This document shows, one piece after another, positions 17,005-24,854 of a stretch of DNA of 64,000 bases (position 1 is the first letter of the stretch; each line of letters begins with the position of its first letter). The DNA comes from Trichomonas vaginalis G3 (taxonomy: Eukaryota > Parabasalia > Trichomonadida > Trichomonadidae): assembly GCF_026262505.1 (NCBI RefSeq), contig NC_067205.1, forward strand, positions 26,800,556 through 26,864,555, given 5' to 3'. Under the pieces are notes generated by a model. It was not told the DNA's origin, ran no database searches, and saw only the letters and a list, made by a program, of their open reading frames with translations. The translations under genes and the position numbers were made by a program.

Positions 17005-17577
17005 TCATATATTTTTGTATTCTCTTCGGAATTTACTATAATATATTCTTGTTCGTCTATTCATAATATCTATAGCCATTATATATAACTGACTAGTATT
17101 CTTATCTTCTAAGATATTCATCTCTCTATACCTCAAACCATTGAAGAAATAGAAGAGTTCTTGTTCAGGGTCATAGAATAAATCTTCGAACTCATGCTTT
17201 CCATATCTTTTAACCTCAATAGCATCTTCAGATATTTCATCTACGTATGTAAAGTCATTTCCTGCATAACTTTTCCTATTTTGAGCATTTGTTCTATTAT
17301 TTACCCATCTCAAATTTTCAACTCTGTTGTCGGTTTTTATCTGGTTTTGATGGTCTATCTGAGGCAAGTTATCTGGGTTTGGAATCCATTGTTCTGCTAT
17401 TAGTCTATGCTTTGCTTTTTCAGAACCATTGAGAGATAACTTGACATAACCTTTCTTTGTTATATGTTCACTCACAATTTTTCCTGTAGATTTTTTCCTA
17501 ATATTGTGTGGATATTCTGTATTAATTTCATAGTCATTGTCTGCAACAAGTGTTTCCCAAACGTCTTCACCTTCCAT
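17005..17577 (-). CDS. HNH homing-type endonuclease with TIR-protein domain (190 aa)
   Basis: An N-terminal NUMOD4-like segment (VWETLVADNDYEINTEYP, then IRKKSTGKIV) is followed by an HNH nuclease domain: HRLIAEQWIPNPDNLPQIDH, then KTDNRVENLRWV. Such proteins nick or cut DNA and often spread as free-standing homing endonucleases. From about residue 119 on, the protein (IEVKRYGKHEFEDLFYDP, FYFFNGL) matches the whole TIR-borne small protein. The start is the ATG at 17577. Maverick 3 has no HNH gene at this place: polymerase and the next gene are separated there by roughly 90 bases. The gene is convergent with the polymerase. Confidence 0.85.
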   Translation of the reverse strand: MEGEDVWETLVADNDYEINTEYPHNIRKKSTGKIVSEHITKKGYVKLSLNGSEKAKHRLIAEQWIPNPDNLPQIDHQNQIKTDNRVENLRWVNNRTNAQNRKSYAGNDFTYVDEISEDAIEVKRYGKHEFEDLFYDPEQELFYFFNGLRYREMNILEDKNTSQLYIMAIDIMNRRTRIYYSKFRREYKNI

Positions 17578-17764
17578 GCCTTTCACTCAAATAAAAATTT
17601 TCAGAAAAAATAAAACTAGCTCAGATTTTATAATATTGCTATGGTAGAGTTTAAGAGTTGAGCTTCAATGTATAAACAATCTTTTCTATCTGGAGGCAAG
17701 AACACTGGTGCTTTATGGTCATGAGTTGAGTACATGTCTATCCAAAACTCACGATTGAAACCAG

Positions 17765-18478
17765 TTAGTTTGTAATATTTAGGATTTGGTAATGGTGAAT
17801 TTCTTGTATGACCAATGAACTCATTTTCAACTCTTTACTTAGGTTTGAATATAATATTGCTTGTTTTCTATCCCAAATACCTGGAAATCTAATTTCGGAA
17901 AAATCATTTTTCCTCGGAAGCATTGCATCATAATTGAAAACATTTTTGAAATCATCACTTGGTTCAGAGATTTGAAATCTTATACGTAATGGATTTTCTT
18001 TCTTTTTAGCTACTTCATTGAATGGTGAATATATAACAAACTGACAGTCATGAGTTCCATCTTCATTTTCATTAAATTCATAATGAAAGTCTATAAGTTG
18101 TGGCTGACTACCTTCTTCTTTCAGTTGTGCAAGAAACTCACGTAAAGGCTGTAAAGTTTGTACTTCAATGTTGAACTTTTTCTCGAACATCTCATTAAAT
18201 GAAATCATACATTGCAACAATGTTGTATCGTCTTTAAAGTATTTGTATATGTGAATGTTTTGGGCGCTTAAAGACTGTTCGTCATTTTCTATCTCGACTT
18301 GAAGTATAAAGTCAACTTTCCTAAATGCTCTCGTAATGTACATATTTGTTATGCCAATGTACTTCTCTTCATTTCTGTTCACAATCCAGTCTGTTGTAAA
18401 CTTAAACGTTACTCTGTTCCCCTTTATTTTGACGTCAGGGCCACTAAACGCAACAGATAAAGGTATTTGTCTATACAT
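17765..18478 (-). CDS. Virion-type Maverick protein, paralogue 2 (237 aa visible; copy looks broken)
   Basis: The protein is beta-rich, with VTFKFTTDWIVNRNEEKYIG near the N-terminus and FPGIWDRKQAILYSN near the C-terminus. The latter matches IGGIWSRENIVIKSS of the protein at 2360-3241, marking the two as paralogues. A structural role is inferred from paralogy and from sharing the upstream motif tatttttatccgaa with the major-capsid-like gene. It is divergent from the basic protein and capsid gene group. The copy looks broken; the Maverick 3 counterpart (54205-55056) is also degraded. Confidence 0.6.
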   Translation of the reverse strand: MYRQIPLSVAFSGPDVKIKGNRVTFKFTTDWIVNRNEEKYIGITNMYITRAFRKVDFILQVEIENDEQSLSAQNIHIYKYFKDDTTLLQCMISFNEMFEKKFNIEVQTLQPLREFLAQLKEEGSQPQLIDFHYEFNENEDGTHDCQFVIYSPFNEVAKKKENPLRIRFQISEPSDDFKNVFNYDAMLPRKNDFSEIRFPGIWDRKQAILYSNLSKELKMSSLVIQEIHHYQILNITN

Positions 18479-18481
18479 TTA

Positions 18482-18499
18482 ATTCGGATAAAAATAAAC
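18482..18499 (-). promoter_or_regulatory. Shared upstream motif tatttttatccgaa (paralogue 2 gene)
   Basis: On the minus strand, ttatttttatccgaatt ends two bases before the ATG at 18478. The same motif with near-identical spacing precedes the major-capsid-like gene at 19282. Both copies recur in Maverick 3. Confidence 0.55.
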
Positions 18500-18539
18500 C
18501 ATTTACTCTTTCTTTGCTTCAGCTTCTTTAGCTTTTGCT

Positions 18540-18728
18540 TCAGCTTTTAGCTTTTGCTTCAGCTTCTTCTCTAGCTTTTTTCGCCAGTAGTCTTGGGTTC
18601 TTTTGTCTTCCAGCAGCTAATGCAGCAAGTTGTTTTTCACTAAGTTTTCTCTTTGGTCTCTCTGGCTTTTGTTCTTGTTTTTGTTCCTTCAGTTCGGATA
18701 AAATTTGCTCATGAATTTCTTTCTTCAA
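18540..18728 (-). CDS. Small basic Maverick protein (about 62 aa)
   Basis: Lys/Glu/Ala-rich sequence with the core PKRKLSEKQLAALAAGRQKN is reminiscent of short basic proteins in large DNA viruses and Polinton-like viruses that carry an LSEKQ-AAL-AGR motif. The start is uncertain in this copy. The Maverick 3 version is at 55035-55286. A DNA-binding or core role is an inference from charge only. Repeated agcttttgcttcagcttc words make up the C-terminal Lys/Ala repeat. Confidence 0.5.
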   Translation of the reverse strand: MKKEIHEQILSELKEQKQEQKPERPKRKLSEKQLAALAAGRQKNPRLLAKKAREEAEAKAKS

Positions 18729-18826
18729 TGCTTCAACATCTATGACCCTTGGGTCTTGTCCGTAGAGCTTGTCTGAGTCATTTGACTGCAGATAAAAAAC
18801 AAAATTAAAACTTTAACCGATGTAAA

Positions 18827-19156
18827 ATGAGCTTGTCAAAATCAGAGCGAGAGTCTATTATATTAAATGACGCAAGAGGAATACAACATCCTTTCTATTA
18901 CGTAAGTCAGAGTAAAGATGGTAAAATATACGTAAGAAAAAGAAAGGTTCCATTAGCGAATGCAGAAAGCGACAACATTAAGGTGCATGGCACCGAGGGC
19001 GAAGCCCATGTTAAGCCTTCTATTCAAACTGAAAAGTCAATAGAACCAGAAGAAAAGAAGCCAGATGTACTTTCAATAACGAACCAAGAGCTTATTGCAA
19101 AGTTCGTGAATTTCATTGAAAAACAAACCGAGTCAAAGAATCCTGACCGCCAGTGA
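18827..19156 (+). CDS. Maverick protein upstream of the capsid gene (109 aa visible; copy looks broken)
   Basis: The N-terminus (SKSERESIILNDARGIQHPF, YYVSQSKDGKIYVRKRKVPL) is conserved almost exactly in Maverick 3 (55384 on). A GC-rich mini-hairpin (gggcgaagccc, near 19000) interrupts the otherwise AT-rich coding sequence and differs in length between the two elements. The second half is acidic and basic by turns and probably disordered. The gene sits immediately upstream of the capsid gene, so an accessory virion or scaffold role is possible. No family is recognised. Confidence 0.5.
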   Translation: MSLSKSERESIILNDARGIQHPFYYVSQSKDGKIYVRKRKVPLANAESDNIKVHGTEGEAHVKPSIQTEKSIEPEEKKPDVLSITNQELIAKFVNFIEKQTESKNPDRQ

Positions 19157-19254
19157 AAGAAGTTGAGACAAAAGAGAATGTACAGTTCATTGAAAATGTC
19201 AAGAAACAACTTCCACCACGAATGCCAAGAAGAAGAGTGAGAATAATGAAGTAA

Positions 19255-19281
19255 ATAGATATTTTTATCCGAAGTAAATAC
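19255..19281 (+). promoter_or_regulatory. Shared upstream motif tatttttatccgaa (capsid gene)
   Basis: The motif atatttttatccgaag stands about ten bases before the capsid start codon and matches the motif before paralogue 2. It also lies before the Maverick 3 capsid copy (55822-55840). Confidence 0.55.
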
Positions 19282-20853
19282 ATGCAGAACGAACAGTTAA
19301 ACGAATTTACTCCAGCAGAGCATATTCATCAGATTCGCTCATATTTCGATATCATAGACAATGCAGTTCAAATTGGTGACACTAATAGAAAATATTCTGA
19401 CGCAAAGATTCCATCACAACCTGGAACTGCTAAAGATAACACATGGGTAACATTCAATCTCTCACCTCCTGGTGAAAATATGTTGGACCTTTACAATACA
19501 TTCATTACGTATAAAATGGAAGGTCAATTTATTGTAGATAAAGAAATTGGTTCAGGTTCCAATAAAACAAACCCACCAGGATTTTGGATTGGTTTCGATG
19601 ACGCTTTCTATGCAGTTGCTGGATATCAAATCCTTGCAAATGGTCGTATCGTATATTCTCAAGACAACGCAAGAGAAGAAGCATATATAACTTCAAACTC
19701 ACAAACTACCGAACAAATAAAGAAAGTAGATGTTTTCTCAAAGACTCGACATGAAGATGTATGGAGTCATTCGGGAACATGCAGAACAGGACAAATTGTT
19801 AGTGGTCCAATTACAGCAGGAAAATCATTTGATTTTAAGCTTCGTTTAAGAATTCCTGTTAGAAGATTCCTTCCATTAGAAGCTATTCGATTTATTCCAG
19901 CTTTTGCAGGAAACATTCAGCTTAAAGTAAAGTTCAGTAGCGACGCCTTACAATGCACATCTATATCTGTAAATGATATCATTGCTTTCAATCCAACTCT
20001 TAAAGCTGCATTTGCTTCAGATTCAAATCCACCGACAAATAAATTTGTTCCATGGAATGAACCATTCACTATGATAACGAAGTCAGTAGAAGCTAGTGGA
20101 ACAGTTACTATTACAACTGTAACCCAGCAACTATTTCGAACAAAGATGGATTTTAATGAATGTTTCATTCATCCAAAGTCATTCTCTTTAGACCCTAACA
20201 TTTATACAGAACTTGTAGAACATTATACAAACGAGGCTTTATGTTTTCCTGTTAAAGTTATGGATTGGATTCCTATGGACGGTTCATTCTCAAAGAATAC
20301 AGATAGTTCAAGTGCAACATTTACAGCAGCTTATACGCCTATTAATGTTAAAAGTATTTGGGCACTATTTAGAAAGAAAGACAACTATTATGTTAATTTT
20401 GAGAACCCTAAGTTTAAATATCTTCAGCTTTCTATGGGAGCTTATGGAAATATGCCTGCAGAACCCGAAAAATCATATGGACCTGTATTTTATGAAATGG
20501 TTGCGAACGCCTGCAATACAAACAATGATATGATAGGATTTAATGAAGATGTTATGAGGTCATTAGTGGATGATGGTAGTGTGGAACATAAATGGGATAG
20601 CTATGACAACACACATTTCTTATGTGGTTTTCCAACAGAAGTGGACTTTTGCTTCCAGCAAGGTCAAACATCTACTGCTCCAATAACATACAAATTGTCT
20701 GTTAAAGGACCTATTGAACTAGCAACTGAAAATGTACCAAAGCCACTTATTGGATTTATGAGGGATTGCTTTGCCATTCAGGTAAGACAGTCAGGCATCC
20801 CCATAATAAGATTAGATGACTATAACTTAGCCACGGACGACAATGAGGAATAA
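19282..20853 (+). CDS. Major-capsid-like protein (523 aa)
   Basis: Length and layout fit a double jelly-roll major capsid protein of Polinton type. Two beta-rich halves are joined near residue 270. The first includes GFWIGFDDAFYAVAGYQILA and the stretch LRIPVRRFLPLEAIRFIPAF followed by AGNIQLKVKF, typical of capsid proteins near the end of the first jelly roll. The second includes IYTELVEHYTNEALCFPVKV and KLSVKGPIELATENVPKP. No signal peptide or membrane segment is seen. The frame is fully open. It is preceded by the shared tatttttatccgaa motif and followed by the Pro-rich membrane protein gene. The degraded Maverick 3 copy is nearly identical in its right part. Confidence 0.75.
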   Translation: MQNEQLNEFTPAEHIHQIRSYFDIIDNAVQIGDTNRKYSDAKIPSQPGTAKDNTWVTFNLSPPGENMLDLYNTFITYKMEGQFIVDKEIGSGSNKTNPPGFWIGFDDAFYAVAGYQILANGRIVYSQDNAREEAYITSNSQTTEQIKKVDVFSKTRHEDVWSHSGTCRTGQIVSGPITAGKSFDFKLRLRIPVRRFLPLEAIRFIPAFAGNIQLKVKFSSDALQCTSISVNDIIAFNPTLKAAFASDSNPPTNKFVPWNEPFTMITKSVEASGTVTITTVTQQLFRTKMDFNECFIHPKSFSLDPNIYTELVEHYTNEALCFPVKVMDWIPMDGSFSKNTDSSSATFTAAYTPINVKSIWALFRKKDNYYVNFENPKFKYLQLSMGAYGNMPAEPEKSYGPVFYEMVANACNTNNDMIGFNEDVMRSLVDDGSVEHKWDSYDNTHFLCGFPTEVDFCFQQGQTSTAPITYKLSVKGPIELATENVPKPLIGFMRDCFAIQVRQSGIPIIRLDDYNLATDDNEE

Positions 20854-20883
20854 AGGATGAACGTTTATTTTTAAAGCTTATAA

Positions 20884-21342
20884 ATGAGTTCTTCATCAAG
20901 CTCTCGCGAACCTTCACCATCTATGAAGCAAACTTTACCAAACGATTATGGAGCACCTATTGAATATTTCTTACGAGCTGCACAATAGCAAAGAGCAGTC
21001 TCACCAAGGTTAGGTGTTCCACCAGCTCCTGTCAAAAATAGCATTTGGTCAAGTCCTTATATAAGATATGGTCTCCCACTAGGTTTGCTAGCTACAGCAG
21101 GAGCAGTTATGATGTTGAAAAGAAATAAAGCAAATGTTGTAAATAATACTGAAGTAGCTGAAGTTAAACAAACTCCGACACCTTCGCCAAAACCAACGCC
21201 TTCACAAGCAAAACCTTCAATGACTCCTGAACCTATGGAAGTACAAACTCCTGTTCAAAAGTCAACTCCTAAACCGACTCCAACATTTAAACCAGAACCT
21301 ACTCCTCAAATAAATCGTAAAACTCCTGCGTTTCCTTACTGA
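20884..21342 (+). pseudogene. Pro/Thr-rich single-span membrane protein (copy broken)
   Basis: This is the counterpart of the open 146-residue gene at 57449-57889. It has a Ser-rich N-terminus, one hydrophobic segment (LPLGLLATAGAVMML) followed by basic residues, and a Pro-rich C-terminal tail of PTPxP repeats. The copy in Maverick 2 looks broken and has one repeat block more than Maverick 3. It follows the capsid gene closely and is preceded by tttatttttaaagc. Confidence 0.65.
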
Positions 21343-21381
21343 AAAAATAACGTTATTTTTATTTAATATTAAAATTTTTAT

Positions 21382-21627
21382 TTGATTGAAATGACAAATA
21401 AAGTCACTGAAGCAATGAAACAAAGGTTTTTGGTAGAATACATTAAATCAGGAACTATTCCAGAAGGTTTTTACATTCATACTATGAAGGATGGTAGAGT
21501 TCAGTTTAGAAAGATAAAGCAACCATTAGATAGAGAAGGTATATTAAGGAAGATTAAACTTCATGAGGACAACATTGCTGAACTTAAGAAGAAGTTAGAA
21601 GAGTTGGAGAAAGGAAGAGAGTTATAA
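21382..21627 (+). CDS. Small Maverick protein with C-terminal coiled coil (81 aa)
   Basis: The sequence contains FLVEYIKSGTIPEGFYIHTM and then a heptad-rich tail (ILRKIKLHEDNIAELKKKLE). The last codons (GREL, stop) lie inside the inner end of the right TIR. The start is preceded by a long A/T-only leader (ttatttttatttaatatt). A nearly identical gene is at 57929-58174. The function is unknown. Confidence 0.6.
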   Translation: MIEMTNKVTEAMKQRFLVEYIKSGTIPEGFYIHTMKDGRVQFRKIKQPLDREGILRKIKLHEDNIAELKKKLEELEKGREL

Positions 21628-21643
21628 AGCAATGAATTCAACA

Positions 21644-21691
21644 GGGTGAGAAAAGAGGTGAAAAAAGAGGTGAGATTTCACCACTTCACCT
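21644..21691. other. Recurrent ggtga palindrome, right TIR
   Basis: The words gggtgag, gaggtgaaaaaag and gaggtgagatttcacc are followed by acttcacct. It lies between the stop of the 81-residue gene and the start of the TIR gene. Confidence 0.7.
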
Positions 21692-21767
21692 AAATTTATT
21701 TTTGTGCTATGTTTTCATACGTGTGAGGGTGGTGATATCATTAATTTTTAAGTTTATTTTTATATAA

Positions 21768-22052
21768 ATGACAGAACAAAAGCAACTCATTCGAATTCCA
21801 CAGTATAACAAACATACATTTAAACATTTATTCTTCCTTCCTGAGCATAACATGTTCTTTCAAATACATCCGAGACCAGTTGACTTTTCATTGACTGTGT
21901 ATAAAGATAGAAATAGTTATATCATTAAACCATACGATGACGAAGGTAAGTTATGTAAATTGTACGTTAAGAAGTTAGAGAAAGTTTATGGCTTCAAGTA
22001 TGACTACAATAGGGTTAACACTGATGATGAAGATATTGAGGAAAATTTATGA
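21768..22052 (+). CDS. TIR-borne small protein, type B (94 aa)
   Basis: This is the right-TIR copy, open from MTEQKQLIRIPQYN to the acidic tail DDEDIEENL. The pattern HTFKHLFFLPEHNMFFQIHP corresponds to GHEFKNLFFVPRENTFYQIR of type A and to KHEFEDLFYDPEQELFYFFN in the HNH protein, so it belongs to the same domain family but is clearly diverged. The leader ttatttttatataaatg matches that of the type A genes. A role in element maintenance, perhaps through DNA binding, is an inference from its location in the TIR and its link with a nuclease. Confidence 0.75.
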   Translation: MTEQKQLIRIPQYNKHTFKHLFFLPEHNMFFQIHPRPVDFSLTVYKDRNSYIIKPYDDEGKLCKLYVKKLEKVYGFKYDYNRVNTDDEDIEENL

Positions 22053-22224
22053 GAACATTAGTGAAGTCGTTAGTGAGAACGATAGTGAGAACGTTTATTT
22101 TTTACATTAGTGAGTTCGTTAGTGAAGTGAAGTGGTTGGTGGTTTTGTAAATATTTAAGGTTAAGTTAGTGTTGTCGTTTGTGTTGTAAAATATACGTTA
22201 ACGGTTTTGTAAAGTGTCAAATTC

Positions 22225-22273
22225 ACAAGTATTGGGTAAGGAGGCGCGCAGTGCCTTCGTACCCAACACTTGT
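22225..22273. other. Maverick 2 terminal stem-loop, right
   Basis: It mirrors 969-1017 exactly in layout: 20-base arms and a nine-base loop with cgcagtg. Confidence 0.75.
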
Positions 22274-22282
22274 ATACTAACT

Positions 22283-22288
22283 ATCGGT
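22283..22288. repeat. Target duplication atcggt, right of Maverick 2
   Basis: It is identical to 954-959. Confidence 0.9.
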
Positions 22289-22806
22289 CTTTTTTTAATA
22301 CTAAACGTTTTTTTTCCTGTCACTTTTAGCTAAAATTTGGGTTTGCCAAGGATAAACCTCAAAATTTACGAATATAATGAGTGGGAATATAATGCTTATC
22401 TATCATAAAACCATATGAAATATCAATTTTTGCTTTACGCCTAATTTTTGACGACAATTAGCAAAAAATGTTAAATGTTAACACTCAGTCCATTTGAATA
22501 TGAAAAATAAAATTGACTTTGATTAAATGTTTTTATTTATCATGCAATTCTTCTTGCGACCAAAGATTTGAATAAAATTTCAAAAAATAAGATAGCTTAA
22601 AAAATAATATAGCGGTAGTGTTTACTAATAGATGAATAGTTATAAATTCTATTAAAATGGATTTGATCCAAAAAAATATATAAAATTTGATCATAAATAA
22701 AATCGTTTTAAATTACTTCTTCATTTAAATTATAACAATTATTTTTGGTTTTTATTTATCATCCACATTCAAATTTGAATCTTATCACAAAAGAAGGACC
22801 ACTTTT

Positions 22807-23220
22807 ATGACTACTGCCAAATCTATAAGCAGAGAATGGCTATTTGAAGCTAAAAGAAGAATAGAAGAAGGTGAATCTTACAAAAGTGTGGGAAAGGAAG
22901 TTGAATTGGAAAATGGTAAAATTAAATTGAATGTTGCCGAAAATACAATAAGAAGAGCATTTCAACTTCAAGAAATCGAATTACCAAAAGTTAGTCGCGG
23001 CAGAAAACCAAATCCACCAACATTTGAGCAAAAACAATTAATTAATTCTTGTGTTTCACAATATAAAGGAGGAATTTCAAAAACTTATTTATTGATTAAA
23101 AGGTTTCAAAATATTGCTCAAAATCCCGATTGTGAGAAAGAAAAAGAAGAAATTGCAAAAGAATTTGAAAATATAGAAGATTTGACAAAGATCAAATTTT
23201 TGACAATTTACAAAAAATAA
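22807..23220 (+). CDS. Transposase N-terminal part (helix-turn-helix-like)
   Basis: The 137-residue frame (REWLFEAKRRIEEGESYKSV, ENTIRRAFQLQEIELPKVSR, then GRKPNPPTFEQKQLI) looks like the DNA-binding N-terminal half of an integrase-like transposase. It ends shortly before the catalytic half opens in another frame, so one frameshift near 23200 separates the two halves and the gene is probably inactive in this copy. The transposase at 58884-59243 has a comparable N-terminal part (GKKGRMVNPYDQIKALAVIH). Confidence 0.65.
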   Translation: MTTAKSISREWLFEAKRRIEEGESYKSVGKEVELENGKIKLNVAENTIRRAFQLQEIELPKVSRGRKPNPPTFEQKQLINSCVSQYKGGISKTYLLIKRFQNIAQNPDCEKEKEEIAKEFENIEDLTKIKFLTIYKK

Positions 23221-23222
23221 AG

Positions 23223-23867
23223 CATCATCAAGTGGAAAAATTTATGATGGAATCAGGTTTATCTTCAAAAAGAGATTACAAACCAGCAGATCCACCTACC
23301 AAATATCGTGCCATATCAAAGAATTTGATATGGCACTGCGATATTCATTACCTTCACGGTAATGTTTCTTTTCCATTTTTTGCCATATTGGATGATATGA
23401 CCCGTAAAGTTCTCAAAACTAAATTATTGAAAAACAAGTCTTCCAACTCAACAGCGAAGGTTTTAAGAAAACTTTTAGAGGAGTTTATTCCTTACTGCAT
23501 CTGGACCGATAACGGCGGTGAAAACTGCGGTGAATTCGGCCAGGTTATGCAGGAAAACGGAATAGTTTGGAAGCACACCTTGCCGTATATGCCAAGACAG
23601 AACGGCAAGGTGGAGCGCCTGTGGCCAAGCTTAGAAAAGTTTTTGCCAGACGAGTTGGATGATATTCAACAAATCAAGGACTCAGTTCAGCAGTTCATTG
23701 AAAAATACAACAATACACCACATTTATCTCTCGATATTAATCCAAAAACGAATAGTAATTACACTCCTAACGAATTATTCGAAGTTTCAAAATTTTGGTA
23801 CGAGCCAGAAATGCAAAAATGGGAGTTATATATCAAAGACGAATGGGTCTTAGCAAAATTTGAATAA
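23223..23867 (+). CDS. Transposase catalytic part, DD34E (rve-like)
   Basis: The catalytic core reads NLIWHCDIHYLHGN (first Asp), CIWTDNGGENCGEF (second Asp) and PRQNGKVERLWPSLE (Glu), with 34 residues between the second Asp and the Glu. It is about 60 percent alike by eye in the core to the split transposase of the large transposon (49217-49838). The frame lacks an ATG at its 5-prime end, consistent with being the downstream half of one frameshifted gene. The role is cutting and joining of the transposon ends. Confidence 0.8.
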   Translation, partial: HHQVEKFMMESGLSSKRDYKPADPPTKYRAISKNLIWHCDIHYLHGNVSFPFFAILDDMTRKVLKTKLLKNKSSNSTAKVLRKLLEEFIPYCIWTDNGGENCGEFGQVMQENGIVWKHTLPYMPRQNGKVERLWPSLEKFLPDELDDIQQIKDSVQQFIEKYNNTPHLSLDINPKTNSNYTPNELFEVSKFWYEPEMQKWELYIKDEWVLAKFE

Positions 23868-24251
23868 TTGCATCATTTTAAATGACTAATAAACAATTTT
23901 ATTTATGATCAAATTTTATATATTTTTTTGGATCAAATCCATTTTAATAGAATTTATATACTATTCATCTATTAGTAAACACTACCGTATATTATTTTTT
24001 AAGCTATCTTATTTTTTGAAATTTTATTCAAATCTTTGGTCGCAAGAAGAATTGCATGATAAATAAAAACATTTAATCAAAGTCAATTTTATTTTTCATA
24101 TTCAAATGGACTGAGTGTTAACATTTAACATTTTTTGCTAATTGTCGTCAAAAATTAGGCGTAAAGCAAAAATTGATATTTCATATGGTTTTATGATAGA
24201 TAAGCATTATATTCCCACTCATTATATTCGTAAATTTTGAGGTTTATCCTT

Positions 24252-24850
24252 CGCTTTTAAGATCATTGAATTTGATTTTTATATAAAATAGTTATATATT
24301 AGAAAATAATATGAGTTTATGTGATATTATTTTTCAGAAGATTTCATTCTATATGCCTATGAAAAGTACTCTCAAAACTAACTTTTTCCTAATTATAATT
24401 AAATCTAGAATATTGTATTATGCTTAGTATTATTTCATTTTTCTCATTCAATTTAGAATTTACAAATGTCAAAAAATTGAGAGCTGTCACTTTTGATGAA
24501 TTTCTGTTTATTACACTCATTCCAAAATATTGTATTACATCCTGATTCAAGAATTTCTGATATAAAATAATTGCATTCATGCAGAAATTTTCTTATCATT
24601 CCAGCATATGTTTCACAATATTACCATAATTGAAAACAGAATTGATATTCTTATAGTTGTCTACAGTTTATTTAACTAATTGTTCAAAGAATGATTAACA
24701 ATAGAAAAATAAGAATGATTCATTTAAACAAAGCTATAAAGGACGCATTTTATTAACAACTACAAAATAAATAATATCAAAAACTGATTAAGAAAGATCG
24801 AATCATTTATCAGTCATATGTTGAGCTTATCTAAAAGCTCGTATGAGGAC
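24252..24850. other. No gene seen
   Basis: AT-rich sequence without a convincing reading frame, repeat or RNA gene. It is the host flank between the small transposon and the first host ORF. Confidence 0.5.
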
Positions 24851-24854
24851 CCAT

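Larger units (their letters stand above)
960..22282. mobile_element. Maverick/Polinton 2, near-complete (21.3 kb)
   Basis: Both ends are visible: a 6-bp target duplication, 672-bp TIRs ending in agttagtatac, and about 20 genes between them. Recognised parts are the packaging ATPase, protein-primed family B polymerase, retroviral-type integrase, major-capsid-like and penton-like proteins, a collagen-like protein, a phage-collar-like fibre, a KilA-N protein and an HNH endonuclease. Genes lie on both strands, often as tight divergent pairs. No adenain-type protease was recognised. The perfect target duplication and near-identical TIRs suggest a young insertion. It is almost whole, with about five breaks. 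Confidence 0.93.
21611..22282. repeat. Maverick 2 right TIR (672 bp)
   Basis: It is the reverse complement of 960-1631 and carries the open TIR gene (21768-22052), the ggtga palindrome (21644-21691) and the terminal stem-loop (22225-22273). Confidence 0.9.
22348..24251. mobile_element. Plain DNA transposon with DD34E integrase-like transposase (1.9 kb)
   Basis: TIRs of about 358 bp (22348-22706 and 23894-24251) begin aaggataaacctcaaaattt and are nearly identical. A transposase gene in two frames lies between them. No convincing target duplication is visible at these boundaries, so the exact ends may differ by some bases. It starts only 65 bases to the right of Maverick 2. The high arm similarity suggests recent activity of the family. 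Confidence 0.8.

Noticed and set aside
22283-22347. Target duplication for the small transposon next to Maverick 2
   Set aside because: The flanks gggtttgcc and cgcttttaag do not match, so no duplication can be claimed.
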